NCBI RefSeq assembly: GCF_037977055.1
Contig: NZ_CP150274.1
Span: 1,984,001 to 2,048,000 of the forward strand
Direction of reading: 5' to 3'
Length of the DNA stretch: 64,000 nucleotides
Source: Paenibacillus sp. FSL K6-1096
GTDB taxonomy: Bacteria; Bacillota; Bacilli; Paenibacillales; Paenibacillaceae
Position numbers and translations under genes: made by a program. Of this stretch, positions 7,755 to 17,200 are shown piece by piece (the first letter of the stretch is position 1; each line of letters begins with the position of its first letter). The notes below the pieces were generated by a model, which did not search any database, had not been told where the DNA came from, and was given only the letters and a program-made list of their open reading frames with translations.

Positions 7755-10187
7755 TTAACCCACTACGATATTTACCAGCTTGCCGGGAACGGCAATGATT
7801 TTGCGTACGGTTTTGCCTGCGACGGCTGCCTGCACATTCGGCAGGGCCAGGGCATGGTCTTGCATCTCCTGCTGGCCCATATCCTGCGCAATGAGTGCGC
7901 GCTGGACGATTTTACCGTTGACCTGCACCACAATCTCGACCTCAGCGTCTACGGTCCAGGCTTCATCATAAGACGGCCAGGCGACATAGCTGATGCTTCC
8001 TTCATGACCCAGCAGCTGCCACAGCTCTTCGGCAATATGCGGAGCCAGCGGGGACAGCATCTGGACGAAATGCTCAGCCGCTTCCTTGGACAAGCTCTCC
8101 TGCTTGTAGGCATCGTTGATGAAAATCATCAGCTGGCTGATCGCCGTATTGAACCGCAGCTGCTCGAAGTCCTCGGTGACCTTCTTCAGCGTCTTGTGCC
8201 AGGTGCGTTTGAATTCATCCGTACCGCCGCCCTCGGTGATCTTCGCGCTGAGGCTGCCGTCTTCGTTCACGAACAGGCGCCATACGCGGGAGAGGAAGCG
8301 GTGGATGCCTTCGACACCCTTCTCGTTCCAAGGCTTGGTAGCTTCCAGCGGGCCCATGAACATCTCATAGACGCGCAGTGTATCTGCGCCGTAGGCTTCC
8401 ACAATCTCATCCGGGTTGATGACATTGCCGCGCGACTTACTCATCTTCTCGTTGTTGTTGCCCAGGATCATCCCCTGGTTCACCAGCTTGTGGAACGGCT
8501 CCTTGGTATCGACCACGCCGATATCATAGAGCACCTTGTGCCAGAAACGGGCATACAGCAGGTGAAGCACCGCATGCTCGGCTCCGCCGATATACAGATC
8601 CACCGGCAGCCATTGCTTCTGCTTCTCCGGCGAACACAGCTCTTGATCGTTGTGCGGATCAATATACCGCAGGTAATACCAGCAGCTGCCGGCCCATTGC
8701 GGCATGGTGTTCGTCTCGCGGCGGGCCTTCATGCCGGTCTCAGGATCAACGGTCTCGACCCAATCGGTTACATTCGCCAGCGGGGATTCTCCCGTGCCGG
8801 AAGGCTTGATCGCATCAACATCCGGCAGCATCAGCGGCAGCTGATCCACAGGAACGGTCTTCATCGTGCCGTCCTCCAGGTGCAGAATCGGAATCGGCTC
8901 ACCCCAGTAACGCTGGCGGCTGAACAGCCAGTCGCGCAGGCGGTAGGTCACTTTTCCCTTGCCGCAGCCCTTCTCTTCCAGCCAGGCGATCATCTTGGCA
9001 ATCGCATCGGCATTATGCAGGCCGTCCAGGAAGCCGGAGTTAACATGCGGACCGTCGCCGGAATAGGCTTCTTCGTCCAGGTTGCCGCCCTGCACCACCT
9101 CGATGATGTTCAGGCCGAACTGCTTGGCGAATTCCCAGTCACGGGCATCATGGCCCGGAACAGCCATAATTGCGCCGGTTCCGTAGCCGGCCAGGACGTA
9201 GTCGGCAATCCAGATCGGCACCTGGGCACCGTTCACCGGATTGATGGCGTAAGCGCCGGTGAATACCCCGCTTTTCTCCTTAGCCAGATCGGTACGCTCC
9301 AGATCACTCTTGCGGGAAGCCTTGTCGCGGTATTCTGCAACAGCAGCCTTCTGTGCTTCTGTCGTAATGGCATCCACCAGCTTATGCTCCGGCGCGAGTA
9401 CACAGTAGCTTGCCCCAAACAGGGTGTCCGGCCGGGTGGTGAACACCTCCAGCACCGACTCATGCCCCTCAATGGCAAAAGTCACCTCCGCACCGGTCGA
9501 TTTGCCGATCCAGTTGCGCTGCATATCCTTGATGCTCTCTTCCCAGTCCAGTTCGTCCAGATCCTCCAGGAGACGGTCTGCGTATTCGGTAATCTTCAGA
9601 ATCCACTGGCGCATCGGTCTGCGGACGACCGGATGGCCGCCGCGCTCGCTTTTGCCGTCGATAACTTCTTCGTTCGCCAAGACGGTTCCCAGCGCTTCGC
9701 ACCAGTTCACCGATACTTCGGCAACATAAGCGAGCCCGCGGTTATACAGCTGGATGAAGATCCACTGTGTCCACTTGTAGTATTCCGGGTCCGTCGTGCT
9801 GATCTCGCGGTCCCAGTCGTAGGAGAAGCCCAGCGACTTGATCTGGCGGCGGAAATTATCGATGTTCTTAAAGGTAATGTCGCGCGGATGCTGTCCGGTA
9901 TCCATCGCATATTGCTCAGCCGGAAGACCGAAGGCGTCCCAGCCCATCGGGTGCAGCACGTTGTAGCCGCGCATCCGCTTGAAGCGGGATACGATGTCGG
10001 TGGCGGTGTAGCCTTCCGGGTGGCCTACGTGCAGTCCGGCGCCGGAAGGATACGGGAACATATCCAGGGCGTAGAATTTCGGCTTGGCCGGGTCCTCGCT
10101 GGTCTTGAAGGTCTTGTTCTCGTCCCAGAATTTCTGCCATTTCGGCTCGATGGTCTGGGCGCGGTAACCGGTATGGTTGTCGCTCAT
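7755..10187 (-). CDS. leuS: Leucyl-tRNA synthetase
   Basis: LeuS charges tRNA-Leu with leucine. The 810-residue protein carries the class I signature ([20 protein letters not shown]-type) near residue 45 and the KMSKS loop in [17 protein letters not shown]. It also has the editing (CP1) domain with [10 protein letters not shown] and a C-terminal anticodon-binding region. Length and order match bacterial LeuS. The ATG at 10187 is chosen because AAGGAGGAG lies just upstream; the open frame extends 37 codons further without a better site. A T-box leader precedes it, so expression should rise when tRNA-Leu is uncharged. Confidence 0.98.
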   Translation of the reverse strand: MSDNHTGYRAQTIEPKWQKFWDENKTFKTSEDPAKPKFYALDMFPYPSGAGLHVGHPEGYTATDIVSRFKRMRGYNVLHPMGWDAFGLPAEQYAMDTGQHPRDITFKNIDNFRRQIKSLGFSYDWDREISTTDPEYYKWTQWIFIQLYNRGLAYVAEVSVNWCEALGTVLANEEVIDGKSERGGHPVVRRPMRQWILKITEYADRLLEDLDELDWEESIKDMQRNWIGKSTGAEVTFAIEGHESVLEVFTTRPDTLFGASYCVLAPEHKLVDAITTEAQKAAVAEYRDKASRKSDLERTDLAKEKSGVFTGAYAINPVNGAQVPIWIADYVLAGYGTGAIMAVPGHDARDWEFAKQFGLNIIEVVQGGNLDEEAYSGDGPHVNSGFLDGLHNADAIAKMIAWLEEKGCGKGKVTYRLRDWLFSRQRYWGEPIPILHLEDGTMKTVPVDQLPLMLPDVDAIKPSGTGESPLANVTDWVETVDPETGMKARRETNTMPQWAGSCWYYLRYIDPHNDQELCSPEKQKQWLPVDLYIGGAEHAVLHLLYARFWHKVLYDIGVVDTKEPFHKLVNQGMILGNNNEKMSKSRGNVINPDEIVEAYGADTLRVYEMFMGPLEATKPWNEKGVEGIHRFLSRVWRLFVNEDGSLSAKITEGGGTDEFKRTWHKTLKKVTEDFEQLRFNTAISQLMIFINDAYKQESLSKEAAEHFVQMLSPLAPHIAEELWQLLGHEGSISYVAWPSYDEAWTVDAEVEIVVQVNGKIVQRALIAQDMGQQEMQDHALALPNVQAAVAGKTVRKIIAVPGKLVNIVVG

Positions 10188-10283
10188 CTTGTGCTCCTCC
10201 TTGGAGTGTTGCTGTAATAGGTAGTACTGCTGCTGTCTTACAAAAGTTAAGTTCCGCCAGGCACTGGGGATAAGCCGTTCCGC

Positions 10284-10600
10284 AAAAAAACCTCCCATCC
10301 CTAGCGTATAATCGCTAGGGACGAGAGGTTATGAATTCCCGTGGTACCACCCTAGTTAGCGGCGGACAGGCTTTGTCCGGCACTCACTTTGACACCCTGT
10401 ATCGGGGGTGAGCCGACGACGGTTCACACGCGGGTCTCCGTTAAAGCGGAGACTGCGGCTTGCGCCGTTACTCAGAGGTGAGTTCACTGCGGTCCGTTAA
10501 CCGGCTCGCACCTGGGTGCCGGCTCTCTGCAATAACGGTCTCACGAATTAATACTCCTCTTCATCGCACTGCTATAAATGGCTGGTTATTCGTAATATTC
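10284..10600 (-). promoter_or_regulatory. T-box riboswitch leader of leuS
   Basis: The minus strand holds the conserved T-box core AGGGTGGTACCACGGG (10338-10353), a stem I region with GATGAAGAGGAGTA and a distal AGAGAG loop, and a strong terminator hairpin (CCCTAGCG ... CGCTAGGG, then seven T) at 10284-10330. The likely specifier is CUC (Leu) in GAACUCA at about 10480-10482, which fits the leuS gene it precedes. Uncharged tRNA-Leu binding should favour the antiterminator. Confidence 0.95.
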
Positions 10601-10605
10601 ACCAC

Positions 10606-10635
10606 ATTATAACCAAAAGATACATCTATCGTCAA
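10606..10635 (-). promoter_or_regulatory. Sigma-A-type promoter of the leuS T-box transcript
   Basis: On the minus strand, TTGACG (10630-10635) and TATAAT (10606-10611) are separated by 18 bases, directly upstream of the T-box stem I. Confidence 0.85.
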
Positions 10636-10657
10636 TGGTTTAACAGGCATCCCGCCT

Positions 10658-11725
10658 CTACGCCGGTTTCCTGCGGATATAATATCCTATAATATGCTGA
10701 ATGACCACTTTGGCAGCGGCGAAGAAAGGCACAGCCAGGATCAGTCCGATCATGCCCGCCAGCTCCCCGCCGACCAGGAGCGCGAAGATAATCATCAGCG
10801 GATGCAGATGCAGCTTGCGGCCCACAACCTGCGGGGAGATCACGTTGCTCTCCAGCATCTGGCACAGGGTATTCACCACCGCCACCAGCAGGACCAGCCG
10901 CCAAGAGAGCGTCGAGGCCATGATAATGGCCGGAGCCGCGCCGAGGAACGGGCCCATATAAGGAACAATATTGAACACGGCCACCACACAGGCGAACAGC
11001 AGCGCATAAGGCATACTGATGATGGCATAACCGATATAAGCAAGCACCCCGATGATTACGCAAACCAGGAACTGCCCGCGGATATAATTGCCGAGTGCCT
11101 CGTCGATATCCTTCAGCAGCGTCACAATGGACTTGCGTCTGGACCGGGGCAGCAGGGAGACTACCGTCCGCTCGAACACCTCGAAGTCTTTCAGAATATA
11201 GAACACCAGGAATGGCACAATGAAGGCGTTGAACAGGATGCCGATAGTCGAAGCGATATTATCCAGGAAGTGCGAGATGCCCTCCGCCAGCCGGTTCTCC
11301 AGCTGGTAGAACCAGTTGTTCATCCCTGTCTCCACGCCGGGCGGGATCAGTCTGGAATTCATCCCCTTCATCAGCCCCTGGGCGTGCAGCGTCATCTCGG
11401 GCAGATGCTCGTTCAGCTCCTCCAGCTGCTCGATGAACATCGGGATCAGATTGATCAGAATGACGGCGAGCGAGGTCAGGAACACCGCATAGATCAGCAG
11501 AACGGCTACGCTGCGCGGCATTTTCCGCTTGGAGAGCAGGGTAACGACGGGATTCAGCACATATGAGATAATCATGGCGGCCAGGAACGGGGCCAGGATC
11601 GCTTTTAGAAAGACGAATACACCATGTAGCATCGGACGGAGCAGCCAGACGAAATATAGAATAATCAGCGAGAGCAGCACGCCGGTCATCCAGCGGAGCC
11701 ACTTACTGCGGTACCACTCCTCCAT
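10658..11725 (-). CDS. AI-2E family transporter (PerM/YrrI-like permease)
   Basis: This 355-residue membrane protein has about seven or eight hydrophobic helices. It shows the family's C-terminal features, including FACVVAVFNIVPYMGPFLGAAPA and the helix LLVGGELAGMIGLILAVPFFA. The family includes proposed exporters of small molecules and Na+(Li+)/H+ antiporters; the substrate here is unknown. In B. subtilis a member (yrrI) lies downstream of yrrD in the rarA-cymR-yrvO neighbourhood, so this is probably its positional counterpart, now about 19 kb from the yrrD-like gene because the beta-glucan locus lies between. GGAGGGGG seven to eight bases before the ATG at 11725 supports the start. Confidence 0.9.
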   Translation of the reverse strand: MEEWYRSKWLRWMTGVLLSLIILYFVWLLRPMLHGVFVFLKAILAPFLAAMIISYVLNPVVTLLSKRKMPRSVAVLLIYAVFLTSLAVILINLIPMFIEQLEELNEHLPEMTLHAQGLMKGMNSRLIPPGVETGMNNWFYQLENRLAEGISHFLDNIASTIGILFNAFIVPFLVFYILKDFEVFERTVVSLLPRSRRKSIVTLLKDIDEALGNYIRGQFLVCVIIGVLAYIGYAIISMPYALLFACVVAVFNIVPYMGPFLGAAPAIIMASTLSWRLVLLVAVVNTLCQMLESNVISPQVVGRKLHLHPLMIIFALLVGGELAGMIGLILAVPFFAAAKVVIQHIIGYYIRRKPA

Positions 11726-11821
11726 AATCCCCCTCCTGAACGTGTACAGCCCTATAACGTCATGCCCTATTAGTATGTGTGGGAGGGAAGTGAAATACTC
11801 TTGTCTGCAAAAAATTGGATT

Positions 11822-11877
11822 TTTGTTATTTCAGTTCGCAAATTGGTATAGAGTCCGCCAACAAGGTTCGTTACAAT
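11822..11877 (+). promoter_or_regulatory. Shared direct-repeat promoter, copy 1 (first GH16 gene)
   Basis: TTTGTTAT (11822-11829), 12 bases, ATTGGTAT (11842-11849), 22 bases, then -10 TACAAT (11872-11877). The half-sites are a direct repeat 20 bp apart. No good -35 exists 17 bases before the -10, so an activator bound at the second half-site is likely. Three other promoters in this locus share the exact spacing. Confidence 0.85.
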
Positions 11878-11884
11878 CTAGTTG

Positions 11885-11898
11885 TAAAAGCGCTTTCA
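11885..11898 (+). promoter_or_regulatory. CcpA cre site at the predicted transcription start
   Basis: TAAAAGCGCTTTCA, read on the minus strand as TGAAAGCGCTTTTA, matches the catabolite-repression cre consensus with one mismatch. It begins about 8 bases after the -10 box, a position where CcpA would block transcription when preferred sugars are present. Confidence 0.8.
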
Positions 11899-11918
11899 TT
11901 TTAAGGAGGGACTTATTC

Positions 11919-12644
11919 ATGATAAAAAGGTTATCCAGGTTATTCGGTGTCAGCCTGACGCTGCTGCTGGCCGGAGCGCTGGCGGGAGCGCCGTCCGTGT
12001 CGGCGGCCACTGTGTTCTACGAACCTCTGACGTACTTCAACTCCGCCACCTGGCAGAAGGCAGACGGTTACTCCAACGGCGGAATGTTCAACTGTACCTG
12101 GCGGGCGAACAATATCTCCTTCACCGGCGGCGGTGAGCTGCGCCTGGCATTGACCAGCTCCAGCTACAATAAATTTGACGGTGCCGAATACCGCTCAGTG
12201 TACAAGTACGGCTACGGGAAATATGAGGTCAGCATGAAGCCGGCCAAGAACACCGGCATTGTCTCCTCCTTCTTCACGTACACCGGGCCGTCAGACGGTA
12301 CGCAATGGGATGAGATTGATATCGAGTTCCTGGGCAAGGATACCACCAAGGTCCAGTTCAATTATTATACGAACGGCGTCGGCGGCCATGAGAAAATCGT
12401 CAATCTCGGCTTCGATGCCTCCCAGAGCTATCATACTTATGCGTTCGACTGGCAGCCCGGCTACATTAAATGGTATGTCGATGGTGTACTCAAGCACACA
12501 GCTACCAGCAATATTCCCTCCCAGCCCGGCAAAATCATGATGAACCTCTGGAACGGAACCGGTGTAGATTCCTGGCTGGGTTCCTATAACGGAGCCAATC
12601 CGTTGTACGCCTATTATGACTGGCTGAAATATACCGGTAACTAA
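11919..12644 (+). CDS. Secreted GH16 endo-beta-glucanase (lichenase type)
   Basis: This 241-residue enzyme has a signal peptide (residues 1-29, ending SVSA) and a single GH16 domain. The catalytic motif is DEIDIEFLG (Glu132 nucleophile, Asp134, Glu136 acid/base). Size and sequence order (WRANNISF, GAEYRS, KYEVSMKP, MMNLWNGTGVDSWLG) fit Bacillus/Paenibacillus lichenases, which cut beta-1,4 bonds next to beta-1,3 bonds in mixed-linkage glucan. AGGAGG nine bases before the ATG at 11919 sets the start. It probably acts outside the cell to make oligosaccharides for the transporter at 21.8-25.1 kb. It is regulated by the direct-repeat promoter and a cre site. It is paralogous to the next gene. Confidence 0.94.
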   Translation: MIKRLSRLFGVSLTLLLAGALAGAPSVSAATVFYEPLTYFNSATWQKADGYSNGGMFNCTWRANNISFTGGGELRLALTSSSYNKFDGAEYRSVYKYGYGKYEVSMKPAKNTGIVSSFFTYTGPSDGTQWDEIDIEFLGKDTTKVQFNYYTNGVGGHEKIVNLGFDASQSYHTYAFDWQPGYIKWYVDGVLKHTATSNIPSQPGKIMMNLWNGTGVDSWLGSYNGANPLYAYYDWLKYTGN

Positions 12645-12660
12645 CTGCAGACAGGTAGCG

Positions 12661-12701
12661 GACCCCGGCGATGAGCAAGCGGCATCGGGCGGGGTCTTTT
12701 T
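12661..12701 (+). terminator. Terminator after the first GH16 gene
   Basis: GACCCC ... GGGGTC with an inner GATG/CATC pairing, followed by TTTTT. It separates the two tandem glucanase genes. Confidence 0.85.
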
Positions 12702-12734
12702 GATCCGTTCCGGGGGATGGGCGTATCTTCATAA

Positions 12735-12790
12735 TTTGTTATTCCAATCGGCACATTGGTATAGCGGCTGTAAGCGGCTTTCAGTACGAT
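12735..12790 (+). promoter_or_regulatory. Shared direct-repeat promoter, copy 2 (second GH16 gene)
   Basis: TTTGTTAT (12735-12742), 12 bases, ATTGGTAT (12755-12762), 22 bases, -10 TACGAT (12785-12790). Spacing is identical to copy 1. Confidence 0.85.
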
Positions 12791-12803
12791 ATATAGTAAG
12801 TAG

Positions 12804-12841
12804 AAACGGCTTTGCCGTCCTTTTAAGGACGGCACCCGTTT
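12804..12841 (+). other. 5' UTR hairpin of the second GH16 gene
   Basis: GCCGTCCTT and AAGGACGGC pair around a two-base gap, extended by AAACGG ... CCGTTT outside small internal loops. It lies in the predicted leader between the -10 box and the TTG start. No T run follows, so it is more likely an mRNA-stabilising or control element than a terminator. Confidence 0.55.
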
Positions 12842-12922
12842 CAGCGAGAAATATAAGGATAAGTTATCGTGCGAAACATATACATTCTTATATTTTAAGA
12901 AAATATTACAGGAGGAGCAGAT

Positions 12923-13675
12923 TTGAGACGCAGCAGGTTCATCAAAACAACAGCAGCCGTAGCGGCTCTTTCGGCGGCCGTGCTGGGCATCTGGGCCTTG
13001 ATGCCCGCGCCGGAATCCGCCGCAGACAGCGTAAAGGATGATTTTAAAGTGTTCAATGAAGAGTTCTGGAAGAAAACCGACGGATATTCCAACGGGGATA
13101 TGTTCAACTGCACCTGGCGCGCGGACAATATCTCATTCACAGATGACGGGCTTCTGACCCTGTCGCTCACCAGCCCCTCGCCCGGTGTGTTCGATGGTGC
13201 AGAGTACCGTACCCAGGAGAAGTACAGCTACGGCAAATATGAGATCCGGATGAAGCCTGCAGCGAATCCCGGCATCGTCTCCTCTTTCTTCACCTATACC
13301 GGACCTTCCGAAGGGGAGCCCTGGGATGAGATCGATATTGAATTCCTGGGCAAAAACACCCGGCAGATGCAACTGAATTACTTCACGGACGGCAAGGGCG
13401 AACATGAGAAGGTGATCGACCTCGGCTTCGATGCCTCCCAGGAATTCCACTGGTACGGCTTCGACTGGCAGAAGGACTCCATTACCTGGTATGTCGACGG
13501 CAAACCGGTTCATACCGCTACCGAGAATCTCCCGTCTACACCGGGCCGCATTATGATGAATCTCTGGAATGGGACAGGCGTAGACTCCTGGCTGGAGCCG
13601 TATGACGGAACCGCTCCGCTCCATGCTTACTATGACGAGTTCCGCTATACCCCGAATCCGGCGCCAGACAAGTAA
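12923..13675 (+). CDS. GH16 endo-beta-glucanase, paralogue with Tat-like N-terminus
   Basis: This 250-residue paralogue of the preceding gene shares the GH16 core (WRADNISF, GAEYRTQEKYSYGKYE, DEIDIEFLG with Glu136, Asp138, Glu140, and MMNLWNGTGVDSWLE). The start codon is TTG at 12923, with AGGAGGAG five bases upstream. The N-terminus begins RRSRFIKTTAAVAAL and has a hydrophobic helix to about residue 26. This resembles a degenerate twin-arginine signal or an uncleaved anchor rather than a standard Sec signal. It has its own copy of the direct-repeat promoter. Probable role: mixed-linkage or beta-1,3 glucan cleavage at the cell surface. Confidence 0.9.
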   Translation: MRRSRFIKTTAAVAALSAAVLGIWALMPAPESAADSVKDDFKVFNEEFWKKTDGYSNGDMFNCTWRADNISFTDDGLLTLSLTSPSPGVFDGAEYRTQEKYSYGKYEIRMKPAANPGIVSSFFTYTGPSEGEPWDEIDIEFLGKNTRQMQLNYFTDGKGEHEKVIDLGFDASQEFHWYGFDWQKDSITWYVDGKPVHTATENLPSTPGRIMMNLWNGTGVDSWLEPYDGTAPLHAYYDEFRYTPNPAPDK

Positions 13676-13700
13676 GAACCGGCTCAGGCGTCTATACGAC

Positions 13701-13734
13701 AAGAAACCGCCTTATATGAGGCGGTTTCTTGTCA
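13701..13734. terminator. Bidirectional terminator between GH16 and solute-binding protein genes
   Basis: AAGAAACCGCC and GGCGGTTTCTT pair perfectly around an eight-base loop, giving T-rich 3' ends on both strands between convergent genes. Confidence 0.85.
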
Positions 13735-13744
13735 CTGCGGCATT

Positions 13745-15325
13745 TCAGCGGCGGCTGCGGTCCCAGGCATTGACCTCCGAGGTCTCAGTCAGACCGCCAT
13801 ACGCCTTCCATTTGCTGACAAATTCATCGAATTCCTCGATACCGCTGCCCGCAAATATAATGTTCTGCAGGCTTTTCTGCTCCAGCTTCTTCAGCAGCTC
13901 GCCGTCACGCTTCATGGTTGCCGTTGGCGGTCCCGTGAACTGCTCCTTGCGTGAAGCCTCCTTCTGGCCGAGCAGCACAGGAGCGATGTCCTTCGGAACA
14001 TCCCGGATGACCTCGGAGGGAATCCGGGCGCCATCGAAGGTCAGCGTGTAGGAAGCGACGCGGATGCTGCCCTGCGGCAGCGCCGGCGGCTGGGCGCTCG
14101 GCCTGCCGTCCAGCATCGCCCAATCATAGCCCTCGGCCAGTCCGTTGGTGAACTCGCCGGTTGAGGTGGCATAGGAATCAAACAAATAATTCTGGTAGGT
14201 GAAGAAGATTTCAGGATGCTTCATCTTCTTGTTAATCAGAATCGCGCCGTTGACCGGCAGGGTGCCTCTGCGCATCACCTGGCCGCCGGGACCCGCAGGG
14301 ATGGCGATGGCCCGGACACGGGCCTGCGGGTCCGCATCCGTCAAGGACGACAGGGGCCAGCCGCGCATCCAATAAGGCCCGGCGATGATGCCGGCCTTGC
14401 CTGTAATGAACTGGTTGGCCGCCCCTTCTTCATCCAGCCAGGCGCTGTCGGCAGTCAGATAGCCCTTCTGTACCCATTTCTTCATGAGCTGGGTAGCCTT
14501 GCGGGCAGCAGGCTGTACGGACCCGTACTCCAGGGTGCCGTCACTCCGGCGGTTCCACTGCTCTGGCACCGTGCCGAATGCGCCGAAGATCCAGCTGCTG
14601 TCGCCCATCCAGGTGCTGGGGCCGTTGCGGAATCCGACGGACAGCCCGTAGGTATCCTTCATCCCGTTGCCGTCCGGGTCCCGGTTGACGAAGGCGTCCA
14701 TGACCTGCTCCAGCTCATCCAGGGTCCGCGGAACCTCAAGGTTCAGCTTGTCCAGCCAGTCCTGGCGGATCCAGAGCAGCGGGTCGGAGTTATATTCATA
14801 ATCCATGATGGGAATGGCATATTTGCGTCCGCTGCGCACGAAGGGGTCCCAGGCCGATGCATCCTCGGCCACTGCCTTCTTCCACACACTGGAGGCATAT
14901 TGTTCGAACAGGCTGCCGACCTCCATGAACTGGCCGGAGTCAATCAGCTGCTGGATAATATCGGCATCCCGTGTGGTGACAATATCAGGCATATTGCCTT
15001 TGGCCAGCTCAAGCCTCAGCTTGTTGGCATAGGTCTCGGAGGTGCCGGAGATGGTCCAGAGATAGCGGATACGGATGCCAAGCCGCTGCTCGGCCCAGAT
15101 GGTATGCACATTATGCTCCAGGCTCTCCCCTTTTTTGAAGACCAGATTCGGGTTCACGGAGCCTACAGTATACAGATCTACAGGAGGATCGTATTTGCCT
15201 TCCTCCGCATTGAAATGCGGGGCTGTGCTCTGCGGGGAAGCCGGCGGCGGGCTGACGTCAGCGCTGTACCAAGAGCAGCCTGGCAGAGCCAAGAGCAGCA
15301 GGAGCAGCGGGAAACGGAATTTCAT
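13745..15325 (-). CDS. Extracellular solute-binding lipoprotein (family 1, LplA-like)
   Basis: This 526-residue protein has a short lipoprotein signal with lipobox LPGC (Cys17) and a type 1 sugar-binding-protein fold. Visible hallmarks are the N-terminal lobe (NMPDIVTTRDADIIQQLIDSGQF), RQDWLDKLNLEVPRTLDELEQVMDAF, and calcium-site-like NRDPDGNGMKDTYG. It is long, like the LplA-type proteins that often accompany YesM/YesN regulators. No permease gene is adjacent; instead it is divergent from the YesM-like kinase. It could supply ligand to a permease elsewhere or act as the ligand sensor of the kinase. AGGTGG precedes the ATG. Confidence 0.88.
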   Translation of the reverse strand: MKFRFPLLLLLLALPGCSWYSADVSPPPASPQSTAPHFNAEEGKYDPPVDLYTVGSVNPNLVFKKGESLEHNVHTIWAEQRLGIRIRYLWTISGTSETYANKLRLELAKGNMPDIVTTRDADIIQQLIDSGQFMEVGSLFEQYASSVWKKAVAEDASAWDPFVRSGRKYAIPIMDYEYNSDPLLWIRQDWLDKLNLEVPRTLDELEQVMDAFVNRDPDGNGMKDTYGLSVGFRNGPSTWMGDSSWIFGAFGTVPEQWNRRSDGTLEYGSVQPAARKATQLMKKWVQKGYLTADSAWLDEEGAANQFITGKAGIIAGPYWMRGWPLSSLTDADPQARVRAIAIPAGPGGQVMRRGTLPVNGAILINKKMKHPEIFFTYQNYLFDSYATSTGEFTNGLAEGYDWAMLDGRPSAQPPALPQGSIRVASYTLTFDGARIPSEVIRDVPKDIAPVLLGQKEASRKEQFTGPPTATMKRDGELLKKLEQKSLQNIIFAGSGIEEFDEFVSKWKAYGGLTETSEVNAWDRSRR

Positions 15326-15451
15326 GAAACCACCTGCTTTTCGTTAAATTCTAGAGTTCTATGCGGCGGACAAATTGTATTATAATCGACTTCATGATCT
15401 TATGATACACTTCTCCATATTACCGCAAATGTCTTTGCAAAGGATGATCTT

Positions 15452-17200
15452 ATGACGGCTTGGCGTCCGAATCTATTTGTCAAAATGGTGGCCATTCTGC
15501 TCTCCCTCATTGCCGCCACGCTTCTGTTCTACGGCTTCTCTTACCGGAAGGATATCGGAGTCATCACGGAGCAGATCAAAACAACCGATCTCAATCACCT
15601 GGAATTCCTGACCCAGCAGATGGATAACAATATCAACCAGCTGGCAGGCAGCATGTACGCCCTCCAGCGGGACCCGACCATCCGGGATTACGAGCAGATT
15701 ACCGAGCTTGGACATCTCATCGATCCGGCCGAGACCATTATGACCGTGCTGGAGAAGCTCTCCCTGCAGACCAGCTCCAGCACATGGGAGAACCGGATTG
15801 TGCTGTACAAGCCGGACAGCAGGGAGACGCTGGGCTCCGATTCCTCCCTCTCCTTCGATACATCTATCCTGGAGAAGCCGCCCGTAACAGGCTGGGAGTA
15901 TATATCAGACGACATCGCAGGCTCAGAAGCAGGCTTCCGGCTGGTGCTGTCCGACCCCGCACAGGACATCAGCCACCCCCGTGAAGCGCAGCTGCTGCTG
16001 TCGATGTTTTTTCCGGTCTCCAATATCGAGCGGATGTTCGAGGCCTATCAGTCGCAGAACAAGGGCGATACCTTCCTCTACCACCCGTCGCTTGGGATCA
16101 TCCTCTCCCGCGGCTCGGACCGGGAGATGGCGGAGCGGATCACCGCAGAGCTGAAGTTCACGGGCGGACAGGACACCTCCGACATCTTCGATCTTAAGAA
16201 GGGCAGCTACCTCGTCAGCTCGGTGCCCTCGTCTGCTGTGAACTGGCAGGTCGTGCATTATTCGCCGCTGAAGCAGATTCTGCAGCCGATCCGCAGCAGC
16301 CGCTATTCGTTCCTGACCGGCTCGGCCATACTGCTGGCGATGAGCCTGTTCTTTGCCTTCCAGCTCTACCGGCAGGTCCAGCGTCCGGTCAGCCTGCTGC
16401 TGCGCTCGCTCAACCGGATGAAGGAAGGCCGCTGGTCCACCCGGATCCATACCCGGACCAATCCTGAATTCACCATGCTGAATGAGGAATTCAACGACAT
16501 GGCCGAGAAAATTCAGTCGCTGATTGAGCAGGTCTATGTGGAGCAGCTCCGGGCCAAGGATGCCCATCTGAAGCAGCTGCAGTCCCAGATCAATCCGCAT
16601 TTTCTATACAATTGCTTATTCTTCATCAAGAGCAAGGCCGCTATCGGCGACACCGATTCGGTCGAGGCCATGGCCCTGAGTCTCGGTGAATATTACCGCT
16701 ATATTACGAAGGTCGACCACTCTCTCACCACCCTTCAGGATGAGCTGAAGCTGCTGGAGAACTACCTGAAGATCCAGAACCTGCGGAAGCAGCGCATCCG
16801 CTACGAGGTAGAGATCGAGGAGGAGCTGCTGGGCCTGTACATTCCGCGGCTGCTGATCCAGCCTCTGGTGGAGAATAGTATCATTCACGGCATTGAGAAA
16901 AAAATCGGGCAGGGCTCCATCCGGATCACCGCCGCAAGTACCGCCGGGTTCCTTCAGATTAAGGTCGAGGACAACGGCGCCGGCATGACCGGGGAGGCCA
17001 TTGCCAAGCTTGAGGCCCGCATCTCCGAAACCACCCGCGAGGACGGCGGCTGCGGGCTATGGAATATCCAGCAGCGGCTCAAATCCCATTATGGTGAGGC
17101 TTCCGGCCTGCTGATCGCCCCTTCCCCTGAAGGCGGCTTAACTACAACTCTCCTTATGGAGAAGAAAGAGGAACCTGATGCACCAAATACTGCTGGTTGA
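15452..17200 (+). CDS. YesM-like sensor histidine kinase
   Basis: This 582-residue membrane kinase has two membrane helices (about residues 10-30 and 287-306) enclosing a 250-residue extracellular sensor. A HAMP region (about 305-360) follows, then the His_kinase signature QLQSQINPHFLYNCLFF with the phospho-acceptor His383. The ATPase domain shows LLIQPLVENSIIHGIEKK and VEDNGAGMTGE. Such kinases pair with AraC-type response regulators and usually sense sugars or sugar-loaded binding proteins. The next gene overlaps its end by 23 bases, and the divergent neighbour is a solute-binding lipoprotein. It probably senses beta-glucan oligosaccharides for this locus; that part is inference from context. 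Confidence 0.93.
   Translation: MTAWRPNLFVKMVAILLSLIAATLLFYGFSYRKDIGVITEQIKTTDLNHLEFLTQQMDNNINQLAGSMYALQRDPTIRDYEQITELGHLIDPAETIMTVLEKLSLQTSSSTWENRIVLYKPDSRETLGSDSSLSFDTSILEKPPVTGWEYISDDIAGSEAGFRLVLSDPAQDISHPREAQLLLSMFFPVSNIERMFEAYQSQNKGDTFLYHPSLGIILSRGSDREMAERITAELKFTGGQDTSDIFDLKKGSYLVSSVPSSAVNWQVVHYSPLKQILQPIRSSRYSFLTGSAILLAMSLFFAFQLYRQVQRPVSLLLRSLNRMKEGRWSTRIHTRTNPEFTMLNEEFNDMAEKIQSLIEQVYVEQLRAKDAHLKQLQSQINPHFLYNCLFFIKSKAAIGDTDSVEAMALSLGEYYRYITKVDHSLTTLQDELKLLENYLKIQNLRKQRIRYEVEIEEELLGLYIPRLLIQPLVENSIIHGIEKKIGQGSIRITAASTAGFLQIKVEDNGAGMTGEAIAKLEARISETTREDGGCGLWNIQQRLKSHYGEASGLLIAPSPEGGLTTTLLMEKKEEPDAPNTAG

Noticed and set aside
7854..10217. Long plus-strand frame opposite leuS
   Set aside because: It is an antisense shadow of a certain gene in GC-rich DNA, without ribosome site or domain.
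11830..11855. TTGTTA and TATAGA read as an ordinary -35/-10 with 18-base spacer at the first GH16 gene
   Set aside because: The supposed -10 is poorly kept in the other three copies (TATAGC, TATTTA, TATGTC), whereas good -10 hexamers occur 22 bases further downstream in all four.
12769..12783. cre-like TGTAAGCGGCTTTCA at the second GH16 promoter
   Set aside because: It is one base too long for the cre consensus; only the first GH16 gene has a good match.
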